Assembly: GCF_001665295.1 (NCBI RefSeq)
Contig: NZ_LZSE01000122.1
Span: forward strand, 105,771 to 169,770
DNA: 64,000 nucleotides
DNA from: Mycobacterium sp. 1554424.7
Lineage (GTDB): Bacteria > Actinomycetota > Actinomycetes > Mycobacteriales > Mycobacteriaceae
Direction: 5' to 3'
The notes beneath the pieces were generated by a model, which saw only the letters and a program-made list of their open reading frames with translations, made no database searches and was not told where the DNA came from. Positions 8,167-16,959 of the stretch are shown in pieces. How positions within the stretch are numbered: the first letter of the stretch is position 1; each line of letters begins with the position of its first letter. Both the position numbers and the translations under genes were made by a program.

Positions 8167-9858
8167 TCATTCGAAGGGGTCGTCGTGCAGGTGGGCGGCG
8201 AGGTCGGTGTTTCGGCTGTAGTCCACCGGGACGTCGATCAGGGTCGGCCCCTCCTCGGCCAGCGCCTGGCGCAGAGTGGCGCCGAACTCGTCGAGCGAAT
8301 TCACCCGGTAGCCGCGGGCGCCGAAAGCCGCCGCGTAGCTGACAATGTCGTAGTCGGCGAGTTGCACGCCAGACTTGCGGTGATACTTCAGCACCTCCTG
8401 GAAGCCGACCATGTCGTAGGTGTTGTCGCGAAAAATGATGTGGGTGAATTTCAGGCCCAGATGGACCGCGGTCGAGAGTTCCTGGGCGGAGAACAGGAAT
8501 CCGCCGTCCCCGGACACCGACACGACCGGCGTCCCCGGCCGCGCCAGGCAGGCGGCCATCGCCCAGGGCAGGGCCACGCCCAGGGTCTGTTGCCCGTTGG
8601 AAAACAGGAGCCGCCTGGGTTCGTACACGCGGAAGTGGCGCGCCATGTAGATGTAGACCGAGCCGATGTCGCAGGCGATGGTGGCGGTGTCGTCAAGTTC
8701 CTCGCGCAGGCGTAGCACGACGGCGACCGGGTTGAGCCCGGGCCCGCCCGGCGCTTGGTTGCATGCCGCGCTGTCTATGTCTGCCAACGCTTTTCGCTGG
8801 CTGTCGATGTGGCCGCGGTACTCTTCGGTGAGCGCGAGGCCGGCAAGGGTGCCGGTCAAGTCGGTGAGGGTGGCCGCCACGTTGCCGAGCAGTTCCAGGG
8901 CCGGCTGATAGTGGTTGTCGATCTCGGCGGGCACCGAGTCGATGTGGATGACGGTGCGCCCGTGAAACTTTGGGTCGTTGTTCCACAGCACCGGGTCGTA
9001 TTCGACGGAGTCGTAGCCGATGGCGATCAGCACGTCGGCATGATCGAGGATCACGTCGCCGGGCTGGTTGCGGAACAGGCCCACCCGGCCGAGGAAGTGA
9101 TCCTCGAGCGCGCGGGAGATCACCCCCGCGGCCTGAAAGGTTTCCACGACCGGCAGTCCGGTTGCCGCGACGAGGGCGCGCAGCGCCGCGCAGCTGTCCG
9201 GGTCGGCGCCGCGCATCCCGACCAGGAGGGCCGGCCGTCGGGCGGCGCGGATGAGCTCGCCCGCCTCGGCGATCGCGCGCGCCGGGGCGGCCCCCAACGG
9301 CGGGATCGGCAACCGGGCCGCGATGCCGGCCGTCGTGGGCGCGGCCAGGACGTCGGCGGGTAGCACCACTGCGGCCGCTCCGCGCGGCTCGCTGGCGGCG
9401 GCGCGGAACGCGCCGATGATGGCCTCGACGGCGTTGTCGGGGTGGTTGATTTCGCCGGTGAACTTGGTGACGGTCCGCAGCATTGCCGCGGCGTCCATCG
9501 ACTGGTGGGTGCGCTTAAGCCGGTCTTCGCGGCTCACCGCGCCGCACAGCGCGACCACCGGGTCCTGCTCGGTGGTCGCGGTGAGCAGGCCGGTCGCCAG
9601 GTTGGTCGTACCCGGACCCGAAGTCACCAGCACCACCCCGGGGTTGCCGGTGAGCCGGCCGATCGCCCCCGCAATGAACGCCGCGTTTTGTTCGTGACGG
9701 CACACCACCAGTTTTGGCCCGCCGTCGACCAGGGCGTCGTAGACGGCGTCGATCTTGGCTCCGGGCACGCCGAAGATGTACTCGACGCCCTGCGCCGAGA
9801 GCACGTCAACGATCTTTTGCGCGCTGCGCACCGGTTCGCCGGGATTTGTGGGGGCCAT
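8167..9858 (-). CDS. alsS: catabolic-type acetolactate synthase (ThDP enzyme)
   Basis: 563 residues; condenses two pyruvates to acetolactate with thiamine diphosphate. N-terminal PYR domain has [15 protein letters not shown] and the catalytic glutamate in [15 protein letters not shown]; the central domain carries [12 protein letters not shown]; the C-terminal PP domain has the ThDP motif [17 protein letters not shown] ending [13 protein letters not shown]. The lack of a nearby regulatory subunit gene (ilvN) and coupling to alsD argue for the catabolic AlsS/BudB type rather than IlvB. First gene of the acetoin operon. Confidence 0.92.
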   Translation of the reverse strand: MAPTNPGEPVRSAQKIVDVLSAQGVEYIFGVPGAKIDAVYDALVDGGPKLVVCRHEQNAAFIAGAIGRLTGNPGVVLVTSGPGTTNLATGLLTATTEQDPVVALCGAVSREDRLKRTHQSMDAAAMLRTVTKFTGEINHPDNAVEAIIGAFRAAASEPRGAAAVVLPADVLAAPTTAGIAARLPIPPLGAAPARAIAEAGELIRAARRPALLVGMRGADPDSCAALRALVAATGLPVVETFQAAGVISRALEDHFLGRVGLFRNQPGDVILDHADVLIAIGYDSVEYDPVLWNNDPKFHGRTVIHIDSVPAEIDNHYQPALELLGNVAATLTDLTGTLAGLALTEEYRGHIDSQRKALADIDSAACNQAPGGPGLNPVAVVLRLREELDDTATIACDIGSVYIYMARHFRVYEPRRLLFSNGQQTLGVALPWAMAACLARPGTPVVSVSGDGGFLFSAQELSTAVHLGLKFTHIIFRDNTYDMVGFQEVLKYHRKSGVQLADYDIVSYAAAFGARGYRVNSLDEFGATLRQALAEEGPTLIDVPVDYSRNTDLAAHLHDDPFE

Positions 9859-9883
9859 GGAGCCAGTCTGGTCGCCGGCGCCG

Positions 9884-11401
9884 CTAGCCGCTCGACTCGG
9901 GTCCGAACCAGCGTTCCAGCGCGGCGCGCAGGCCCGCCTCTTCGTCCGGCCCGAGCGCGTCCGCGGCCCAGGCGACGTATCCGTCCGGCCGGAGCAGCAG
10001 CGCCGCGGCGGGCGGGTCGGCAGCGGTCGCGCGGACGATGTCGACGCGATCCAGCCAACCCTGCGCCGTGCTACCGACGCCGCCGAGGTCGAGCAGGATC
10101 GGGCGGGCGTCGTGCAGCAACTCGGTGACCCGCCGGCCGTCGTCGAGGGTGAGCTCGGGCACGGGCCAGCCCGACAGCGGGTGGTCGTCGCCCACGTCGT
10201 AGCGAACGTCGTTGCCGGCCAGCAGGCGCGCCATGTGGGTGGCCGCGTCGGGAAGGGCGATGAGTTCTCCCAAAAGCGTTCGCAACGCGGCGACTTCGGG
10301 GCCCGGCGCCATGAGCGCGATCTGGGCCAGCGAATGCATCATCACTCGCTCGCCCACGGGGTGCCGCTCGGACTCGTAGGTGTCGAGCAGTGCCGGCGGT
10401 GCCCATCCGTTGAGCTCTGCGGCAAGCTTCCAGCCCAGGTTCAGGGTGTCCTGCAGCCCGAGGTTCAGGCCCGGACCGCCCATGGCGCTGTGCACGTGGG
10501 CCGCGTCGCCGAGCAGCAGGACCCGCCCGTCGCGGTAACGTTCGGCGTGCCGGGTGTTCTGCCCGTTGATCCGGCGAAGGGCATGCGGCCCAGGGCCTTT
10601 CGGCTCCTCGAACGGGACGTCGACGCCGAGGATGCGGCGTGCGCTCTCGCGCAGTTCGTCGAGGCTCATCGGTTTGTCCTCGACCGGTGGCCTGTACTCG
10701 ATGGTGCCGAACATTGACCGGCCGGGTTCGAACTCGGCATAGATCACCCCACCGCGATCCAACCGCGTGTGCATGAACGGAATCCAGCCGAACCCAGGGA
10801 CGTCGATGCCCCCGTCGCGGCGGAATTGGTCGGGGACATGCACGTGGGCGAGCCGTCCGACCGTGTCCGAGGTGACGCCGGGAAAGTCGATGCCCACGGT
10901 CTTGCGTACCAGGCTGCGTCCGCCGTCGGCGCCGACCAGGTACCGGGAGGCGATGCGGTACTCGCGCTCGGGTGAACCCACCATCACCTCAACGGATTCC
11001 GGCTCCTGCCGCAGGCCGGTCAGAGCGTGCCCCCAGCGCAGGTCCACCCCGAGGTCGCGTGCCCGCTTCTCCAGCAGCCGCACCAGCCGGGGCTGTTGCA
11101 TGGGCAGCAGGTACATCGGGTTGTCGGGCACCGCAACAAAGTTCAGGATCATGGCCGCGAAGATCCAGGCGTAGGACGGCTGTGGCGGGTTGGGATCGCC
11201 GGTGAACTCCCGATACAGGCCGCGCATGTCGAGCATCCGAACCACCTGCCCGACGAGGCCGTTGGCCTTCGGCTCCGGGCTCGGCCCGGGCAAGCCGTCC
11301 AGCACGACCGGCCGGATCCCGGTCAGCGCCAGCTCGCAGGCCAGCATCAGCCCGTTGGGGCCGGCGCCGGCGATGACGATGTCGGCGTTCTCGTCAACCA
11401 C
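9884..11401 (-). CDS. FAD-dependent aromatic monooxygenase (PHBH type)
   Basis: 505-residue class A flavoprotein monooxygenase. Motifs: the Rossmann dinucleotide site [19 protein letters not shown] at the N terminus, the middle DG motif [14 protein letters not shown], and the GD motif [21 protein letters not shown] that binds FAD ribose, followed by a thioredoxin-like C-terminal domain (~residues 390-500) as in RdmE/PgaE/MhpA. Probably hydroxylates a phenolic or polyketide substrate with NAD(P)H and O2. The GTG start at 11401 overlaps the end of the TetR gene by 8 bp, so the pair is co-transcribed and likely controlled by that regulator. Confidence 0.9.
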   Translation of the reverse strand: MVDENADIVIAGAGPNGLMLACELALTGIRPVVLDGLPGPSPEPKANGLVGQVVRMLDMRGLYREFTGDPNPPQPSYAWIFAAMILNFVAVPDNPMYLLPMQQPRLVRLLEKRARDLGVDLRWGHALTGLRQEPESVEVMVGSPEREYRIASRYLVGADGGRSLVRKTVGIDFPGVTSDTVGRLAHVHVPDQFRRDGGIDVPGFGWIPFMHTRLDRGGVIYAEFEPGRSMFGTIEYRPPVEDKPMSLDELRESARRILGVDVPFEEPKGPGPHALRRINGQNTRHAERYRDGRVLLLGDAAHVHSAMGGPGLNLGLQDTLNLGWKLAAELNGWAPPALLDTYESERHPVGERVMMHSLAQIALMAPGPEVAALRTLLGELIALPDAATHMARLLAGNDVRYDVGDDHPLSGWPVPELTLDDGRRVTELLHDARPILLDLGGVGSTAQGWLDRVDIVRATAADPPAAALLLRPDGYVAWAADALGPDEEAGLRAALERWFGPESSG

Positions 11402-12041
11402 GCTGTGCCTCCTTGCGTTTGGCGGGCTCGGGCAGCCCCGCTCTGACGGCGGCGAGGCCGTCGCGGATGAGGTCGGTGATCGCGACGGGCGGGTCGGCCC
11501 GCGCGTAGGCTTCGGCCGCGGCGTCGCCGACGGCGCGCACGACGGCCACCACGAGCCGGGGGTACATGTCGCGTTCCGGGTCGGTGCCGGTGCGTTCGGC
11601 GATCACCGCGAGCCACTCGTCAAAGAGGTCCTGCGGCAACGCGTTACGCACCTGCGCGTTCATCAGCAGCTTTCGGACCTCGACGAGATCCTTGCGGTTC
11701 GGCACTCGACTTTCGGCACCGTAGAAATCGCCGAAATCCTCTTCCAGGGGTGTGAGCACCGCGTGCGTGAGCGCCGTCCACAACGGTTCGTCGGCGGGGC
11801 GCTGGCGAAGCGTCGCGATGCCGCGGCGCATCCGCTCGGTCTGCCGGTACGCCAGTGCCTCGTACTTGCCGCTGAAGTAGTTGTTGAAGGTGCGCAGCGA
11901 CACCCCGGCCAGGCCGGCGATCTCATCGCGCGTCACGTTTTCCAGACCGCGCTCGAACGCCAGGTTCAGCGCGGCGTCGCTGAGCGCGCGCCGGGTGTCG
12001 GCCTTCTTGCGCTCGCGCAGCCCGGTCGGTTGGTTGGGCAT
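11394..12041 (-). CDS. TetR-family transcriptional regulator
   Basis: 215 residues. N-terminal DNA-binding domain: RERKKADTRRALSDAALNLA followed by the helix-turn-helix VTRDEIAGLAGVSLRTFNNYF; the C-terminal part is the usual variable ligand domain. The ATG at 12041 (MPNQPTGL) is chosen as the family-like start; the frame extends upstream another ~12 codons. Overlaps the monooxygenase start, so it probably represses that operon and responds to its aromatic substrate or product (inference). Confidence 0.9.
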   Translation of the reverse strand: MPNQPTGLRERKKADTRRALSDAALNLAFERGLENVTRDEIAGLAGVSLRTFNNYFSGKYEALAYRQTERMRRGIATLRQRPADEPLWTALTHAVLTPLEEDFGDFYGAESRVPNRKDLVEVRKLLMNAQVRNALPQDLFDEWLAVIAERTGTDPERDMYPRLVVAVVRAVGDAAAEAYARADPPVAITDLIRDGLAAVRAGLPEPAKRKEAQRG

Positions 12042-12191
12042 GGGCACCAAAGTACGCCAAACGTGCACGCCGGGCAAGATTGCCTGGCGGGCAATTTTTT
12101 CGCGTGAGGCCAGGGCGACGACACGCCGACAAACCTCGCCGTGGGCTCACACCCGAAAGCCCTGGGCGCACACCGAACGGCCCCGCGCGGC

Positions 12192-13349
12192 TCAGCGTTT
12201 GCCCCATTCCCAGCGCGGCGTCGTCAGCAGGTCCTGCCCGGCGATGCGCGTCTCGCCCCACTCCTTGTAGAGCTGGATCTCGACGGCCTCGTCGCCGGTG
12301 GCTTCCAGCAGCGTGCGCGAATGGGTGACCACCACGACCTGCGTGTGCGCGGCGGCGGTGCGGATCAGCGAGGCGAGCGGTCGCACCAGCTCGGGGTGCA
12401 GGGAGGTCTCGGGTTCGTTGAGCACCATCAGCGAGGGTGCCTGCGGGCTGAGCAGCGCGGCGGCCCAGAGCAGGAATCGCAGTGTGCCATCGGACAATTC
12501 GGCCGCCCGCAGCGGGCGCAGCATGCCGCGCTGCTTCAGCTGCAGGTCGAACACCCCGTCGTGCACCGCGACCGACACCGTCGCGCCGTCGAAGGCGTCG
12601 GCGACGGTGCGCGCCAGGTCGTCGAATCCCGCCTCGATGATGGTCTGGATCGCGGCGGCCAGGTCGTGGCCGTCGTCGGACAGCACTGGGGTGCGGGTGC
12701 CGACCTGCGGGTGCCGCGCGGGCGCCAGCGCGTCGACGCGGAAGCCGTCGTAGAAGCGCCAGCCGCGCAGCCGCTCGCGCACCGCCGCGAGTTCGGGCAG
12801 CGCGTGCGGGTGTGCGTACTCGGCCAGCACGCTGCGATACGAGGGCAGGGACCGGCTCACCTCGTCGAACCCGCGACCCGTTGCCGCGCTGACCTCCGCG
12901 AAATCCCGGGTCCGGCGCACCAGCGTCGTGGCCGCGCGCAGCACCGGGCCGGCGAACACCGCCTCCCGCTTGATTTCGGGATCACGGCCGAAGGCCGATG
13001 CGATCCCGGCCATCTGCGGAATGCCGAGGTCCACGAGGTAGCCGAAATCGTCTGCGGCGAAGCCTAATTCGAGCGACACCGGCCGGGTGCGCACGGTGCC
13101 CTGGACCTTGCCGGTGCGCCGGGCCCCGCCGAGTTGCTCGGGCCCCGCCCACAGCACCGACTGCAGCCCGCCCTCGCGCGCGAGCGAGCCGATCACCTCG
13201 CCGCGACCGCAATCGGCCAGCAGCCGCAGCGCGCGGTACAGCGACGACTTCCCGGCGCCGTTGGCCCCGGTCACGATGGACAGCCGGCCCAGCGGCACGA
13301 TCACCTCGCGCAGCGACCGGTATCCGCGGATGGCGACCGTCTGCAACAC
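12192..13349 (-). CDS. AAA-family (RecF/OLD-like) ATPase
   Basis: 385 residues. Walker A VTGANGAGKSSLYRAL near residue 30; ABC-like signature region ELSDGTLRFLLWAAALLSP (~295); Walker B SLMVLNEPETSLHPELV (~320); H-loop VVVVTHSRTLLE (~350). This is the AAA_21/RecF-type SMC-related ATPase without the long coiled coil and without an OLD TOPRIM domain. Such proteins appear as solitary genes of unknown role and in some defence systems; no nuclease partner is adjacent here, and the 8-bp spacing suggests it is co-transcribed with the antiporter gene downstream. Confidence 0.88.
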   Translation of the reverse strand: MLQTVAIRGYRSLREVIVPLGRLSIVTGANGAGKSSLYRALRLLADCGRGEVIGSLAREGGLQSVLWAGPEQLGGARRTGKVQGTVRTRPVSLELGFAADDFGYLVDLGIPQMAGIASAFGRDPEIKREAVFAGPVLRAATTLVRRTRDFAEVSAATGRGFDEVSRSLPSYRSVLAEYAHPHALPELAAVRERLRGWRFYDGFRVDALAPARHPQVGTRTPVLSDDGHDLAAAIQTIIEAGFDDLARTVADAFDGATVSVAVHDGVFDLQLKQRGMLRPLRAAELSDGTLRFLLWAAALLSPQAPSLMVLNEPETSLHPELVRPLASLIRTAAAHTQVVVVTHSRTLLEATGDEAVEIQLYKEWGETRIAGQDLLTTPRWEWGKR

Positions 13350-13357
13350 CGGGCGCC

Positions 13358-14950
13358 CTACTCCTCGTCGGCGGCGTCGAGAAGTAGGACTTCCTCGAGG
13401 TCCATCTCGTTCTGCAACTCGCGCAGCACGATGTCGTCGATGAGGTTTTGGTTTCGGAGAGCGGTGATTTCGCGCCGCTTGTGTTCGAGCACGCCCAGGC
13501 GCACCCGCCGGACCTTCTCCTTCTTGTTGAGGAGGTGGCTATTCGCCGAACCGTCCTCGGTGGCCAGCGTGAGCGCGGCCTTTTCCTCGTATTCCTTCTG
13601 CAGCCGCCGCCGCAGTTCGTCGCTGATGCCCACCTCGTCGGCGACCGTCGGCAGGGCGGCGAGGGCTGCTTGACTACCCCGGCATCGAGCCAGTTCCAAC
13701 TCCCGGACGTAGGTGACGTCGTCGGGCATCTTGGCCCACCGCACCACGGCCGGCAGCGTGATCCCTTGAACGAGGACTGTCACCAGGATGACGAAGGTGA
13801 CGATAAAGATGATCAGGCTGCGGTCGGGGAAGGGCGTCCCGTTCAGTGTGGTGGCCGGAACGGCAAGCGCCGCGGCGAGCGACACGGCCCCGCGGAATCC
13901 CGCCCAGGCGACCACGAAACGTTGACGCCAGGGGGCGCGGCGTTCCCGCTGGGCCTGCCGGCGGTCGACGAGGCGAATCAGGCCGGTGGTGATTTCACCC
14001 CACACGATGCGGGACGCGATCACCACACCGGTGACGGCGAGGGCGATGTAGGCGGCGTGGCGAAGGCCCCCGTCGACGTGGGAGATGCCGTGCAGCGCGC
14101 CTGGAATCTGCACGCCGACGAATACCCACAGCGAGCCGTTGAGCAGGAAGGTCGCGACGTCCCAGAACCCGAAGGCCGCCAGGCGGGAGCGGGCTCGGAT
14201 CACCACAGGCCCCGCGTAGGCGAGCACCAGCGCCGACACCATCACCGCGACCACGCCGCTGCAATCGAATGCCTGGGCCAAAAGGAACGCCGCGAACGGC
14301 GTCAGCAGGCTCATGGCCCCTTCCTCTTGCGGCGCGTCGATTCGCTTGCGCACCAGGACCACCAGGCCGCCGACCAACAGGCCGGCGGCGATGCCGCCGA
14401 GGTAGGAGACGACGAACCGGCCGCTGACTTCGAGCGGGCTGATCGCGGCCCCGCCGATGGCCACCGTGACGCTGCCGGCGAACAGCACCAGCGCGGTGCC
14501 GTCGTTGATGAGGCTCTCGGCCTTCAGCACGGTGAGTTGTCGGCGCGGCAGCTTTTTCGCCAGGCCGGCGACGGCGGCGGCGTCGGTGGGGGACAACACG
14601 GCGCCCAGGACGCCCGCCGCGTGGGGGTCCATGCCCAGCGATCGCGCGGTCCACGACACCGCGGCCGCGGTGGCGATCACCAGCGCGATGCTGAGCAAGA
14701 CGATGACGCGCGCGTTCGCGCGGATCTCGCGGAAGCTGGTGTTCATGCCCTCCCAGTAGAGGATCGCGGGCAGGAACAGCAGCAGCACGATCTCGCCATC
14801 GACGTGCACGTGACCAAAACTGGGGATGAGGCCCAGCAGGGCGCCGAGCGAGATGAGCAGCACCGGGGGACCCACCCGATAGCGCCGGCCGATGACCGTC
14901 CCCACGATGACGGTGGAAACGAGCGCGACGATCAGGATGAGCGCAAACAC
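13358..14950 (-). CDS. CPA1-family Na+/H+ antiporter
   Basis: 530-residue inner-membrane antiporter with about 12 hydrophobic spans in the first 410 residues and a charged cytoplasmic tail (~120 residues, rich in E/K/R). Motifs include LLLFLPAILYWEGMNTS, GAVLSPTDAAAVAGLA, the ion-binding AESLINDGTALVLF with its conserved ND, and WAGFRGAVSLAAALA. Exchanges cytoplasmic Na+ (or K+) for H+. From memory it corresponds to M. tuberculosis Rv2287 (yjcE), which also lies near sseB, supporting conserved gene order. Confidence 0.93.
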   Translation of the reverse strand: MFALILIVALVSTVIVGTVIGRRYRVGPPVLLISLGALLGLIPSFGHVHVDGEIVLLLFLPAILYWEGMNTSFREIRANARVIVLLSIALVIATAAAVSWTARSLGMDPHAAGVLGAVLSPTDAAAVAGLAKKLPRRQLTVLKAESLINDGTALVLFAGSVTVAIGGAAISPLEVSGRFVVSYLGGIAAGLLVGGLVVLVRKRIDAPQEEGAMSLLTPFAAFLLAQAFDCSGVVAVMVSALVLAYAGPVVIRARSRLAAFGFWDVATFLLNGSLWVFVGVQIPGALHGISHVDGGLRHAAYIALAVTGVVIASRIVWGEITTGLIRLVDRRQAQRERRAPWRQRFVVAWAGFRGAVSLAAALAVPATTLNGTPFPDRSLIIFIVTFVILVTVLVQGITLPAVVRWAKMPDDVTYVRELELARCRGSQAALAALPTVADEVGISDELRRRLQKEYEEKAALTLATEDGSANSHLLNKKEKVRRVRLGVLEHKRREITALRNQNLIDDIVLRELQNEMDLEEVLLLDAADEE

Positions 14951-15030
14951 CTGCCCATCCTGCCGGACGGGTACGACTTGCGCGGCTTGGGGTTTTAGTC
15001 ATACCCATCCCTCAGGGAAGGGGGATGTGA

Positions 15031-15072
15031 CTCTCAAACTTGATAGCGCAGGCGATATCAAGTTTCAGAGTC
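15031..15072. repeat. palindromic element with GATAGCGC core
   Basis: Two 16-bp arms (15031-15046 and 15057-15072) are reverse complements with one mismatch, beginning ACTCTCAAACTTGATA. The centre reads GATAGCGCAGGCGATATC, nearly the same as an 18-bp perfect palindrome at 55516-55533. It lies directly after the stop of the leftward enoyl-CoA hydratase and could also serve as its terminator. Confidence 0.65.
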
Positions 15073-15074
15073 GG

Positions 15075-15857
15075 TCAGGCGAACTCGGCCGCCCGTTTGT
15101 TCACGAACGCGTCGATGCCCTCGCGGCCGTCGGGGCCGTCGGCGCACGCCGCGATCAGCCGGCCCTCGATCTCCATCTGCTCCTCGAGGCCGTTGCCGAA
15201 GGACATCATCAGTAGCTTCTTCACCGCCGCGCTGGAAGCCCGTGCGGCCGAGGCCATTTCGGCGGCCAGGGCGTCGGCGCGCGCGGCCAGGTCGTCGTCG
15301 GGCACGACCTCGGTCACCAGCCCCCACTGCGCCGCCTCCGGCGCCGACAGCCGGCGGTTGGTGAGCATCAGCTCCTGGGTGCGGCGCACGCCCACGAGCC
15401 GCGGCAGATAGAACGACGAGCTGCCGTCGGGGCTCAGCCCCGCCCTGGTGTAGGCCATGGTGAACGACGCGGACTCGGCGGCCAACACGAGGTCCCCGAT
15501 CATCGCCAGGCTGAATCCCGCCCCCGCCGCGACGCCGTTGACGGCGACGACCAGCACCGCGTCCATCCGCGCGAGCGTCGAGATCGCCCGGTGCAGGTCG
15601 TCGGCGAGGCGCTTGACGAATCGCCCGGGACCCAGCGGTGATGCCGCCATCGCCTTCAGGTCGCCGCCGGCGCAGAAGAACCGTCCCGCGCCGGTGAGCA
15701 GCACCACCTTCGTCTCGGGCACGTCGCAGCGCGCGGCCGCGTCAACGAGCTCGCGGGCGAGCGTGTCGTCGATGCCGTTGGCGGCGTCGGGCCGGTTGAG
15801 CACGATCCGGGTGACGGGTCCGGTCTGCATGAAGGCGAGCGTGTCGTAGGTGGTCAT
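15075..15857 (-). CDS. enoyl-CoA hydratase/isomerase
   Basis: 260-residue crotonase-fold enzyme. Oxyanion-hole motifs FFCAGGDLKAMAA (first) and NGVAAGAGFSLAMIGDLVLA (second); the later YTRAGLSPDGSSSFYLPRLVG has a D in place of the second catalytic glutamate seen in classic hydratases, so isomerase or other crotonase chemistry is possible. The ATG at 15857 lies 3 bp after the end of the DUF5685 gene; a GTG at 15860 directly abuts it. Probably in fatty-acid or cholesterol side-chain metabolism; substrate unknown. Confidence 0.88.
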   Translation of the reverse strand: MTTYDTLAFMQTGPVTRIVLNRPDAANGIDDTLARELVDAAARCDVPETKVVLLTGAGRFFCAGGDLKAMAASPLGPGRFVKRLADDLHRAISTLARMDAVLVVAVNGVAAGAGFSLAMIGDLVLAAESASFTMAYTRAGLSPDGSSSFYLPRLVGVRRTQELMLTNRRLSAPEAAQWGLVTEVVPDDDLAARADALAAEMASAARASSAAVKKLLMMSFGNGLEEQMEIEGRLIAACADGPDGREGIDAFVNKRAAEFA

Positions 15858-15860
15858 CAC

Positions 15861-16910
15861 CTAACAATCGCAGCAGCAGTCGTCGCAGCACTCGCAGGTC
15901 TCGCAGCAGCACAAGCAGCCGCCGTCGCCGCCCTTCTTGCGTTTTCCGGGGTCGGGGGTTTCGCCCTCGTCGCTTGCCTCGCCGGGGCCGCCGGGCGTGC
16001 TGCCGAAGTTGATGGGTTCCTGCTGGCCGCGCGGCGTTCCGCTTTGCGCGGTGTAGCCAGCGTGGGCGAAGGTGCGTTTGATGGCGCGGCGCACCTCGCC
16101 GGTCAACAGCCGCTGGGCCAGGCGCCCGTCGGTGAACTCGACATCGGCCAGCGCCAGCTCGATGCCCAGGGCCGCATCGTCGCACAGGGCGCGGGCCTCT
16201 TCGATGGGAGTTGCGGTGGCCACCAACGGGTTCCACTTGCCGCGCGCCACGTCGTCGCGGTAGTCCTCGACCGCGTCGAGCAGGTGCGCCACCCGGCCGA
16301 ACAGCTGCCCGATCTCGCGCAGCGGCGCGGCGTTGCCGGGGCGGCCGGCCAGCACGGCGGTGTGGGCGAAGGCCTCGGCGACCGCGGTCTCGGTTGGTTC
16401 GGTCACCGCCAACAGCGGGCTGCCCGGGCCGGCGGAGGCTTCGAGCGCGGCCTGCCGGTCGATCGCGGCGACGAGAACGCCGGTGTCGAAGCCCAGGGTG
16501 TGGCCGGCGTCCGTGCCCTGGCGCACCCAGCGCTCGGCGATGCGCCGCGCCGCCGGGCGAACGCCGGCGACGCCGACCATGCCGTCCCGGTCATCGACGT
16601 GATCACGCACCCGCGCGGCGGCCAGCGCCAGCGACACCACCGCGGCCAGCCGCACGCACTCGCCGGTGGCCACGTCGGCGCGACGCATCCCGCGCAGCGG
16701 GCACGGCCCGGCCCTCCGGCGCGTCGGCTGCGCGGCCGATTGCGCCTCGACCAGCATGGAGACCACCAACCCGTCGTAGTTGGTGGCGATCCGCGCGACC
16801 TGCCCGTAGTCGTCGCGCAGCGCCAGACACAGTCCGCACAACTGGGCTCGCCAGGCGTCCGCGAGCTCGCCGCCGAGCCGGTGACGGCAGGGCCGGATGA
16901 TGCCAAACAT
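15861..16910 (-). CDS. DUF5685 protein with cysteine-rich tail
   Basis: 349 residues. Starts MFGIIRPCRHRLG and has the cysteine pair AQLCGLCLALRDDYG and later AGPCPLRG, all hallmarks of DUF5685, an actinobacterial family of unknown function. A helical middle (residues ~90-290) is followed by a low-complexity linker and a striking C terminus in which about ten of the last sixteen residues are Cys (CLCCCETCECCDDCCCDC). Such a tail could bind metal or carry redox chemistry. It is followed at once by the enoyl-CoA hydratase gene, suggesting one transcript. Confidence 0.8.
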   Translation of the reverse strand: MFGIIRPCRHRLGGELADAWRAQLCGLCLALRDDYGQVARIATNYDGLVVSMLVEAQSAAQPTRRRAGPCPLRGMRRADVATGECVRLAAVVSLALAAARVRDHVDDRDGMVGVAGVRPAARRIAERWVRQGTDAGHTLGFDTGVLVAAIDRQAALEASAGPGSPLLAVTEPTETAVAEAFAHTAVLAGRPGNAAPLREIGQLFGRVAHLLDAVEDYRDDVARGKWNPLVATATPIEEARALCDDAALGIELALADVEFTDGRLAQRLLTGEVRRAIKRTFAHAGYTAQSGTPRGQQEPINFGSTPGGPGEASDEGETPDPGKRKKGGDGGCLCCCETCECCDDCCCDC

Positions 16911-16959
16911 GCTCAGAAGCTACCCGAGCTTCAGCAAACGCGCGTCCCGAAACGCCGTG

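Noticed and set aside
7261-8715. 484-residue plus-strand open frame
   Set aside because: Antisense to alsD and alsS, which have complete catalytic motifs.
10700-10760. GGGTTCGAACTC word resembling a tRNA T-arm
   Set aside because: It lies inside the FAD monooxygenase coding sequence and no acceptor or anticodon stem can be built around it.
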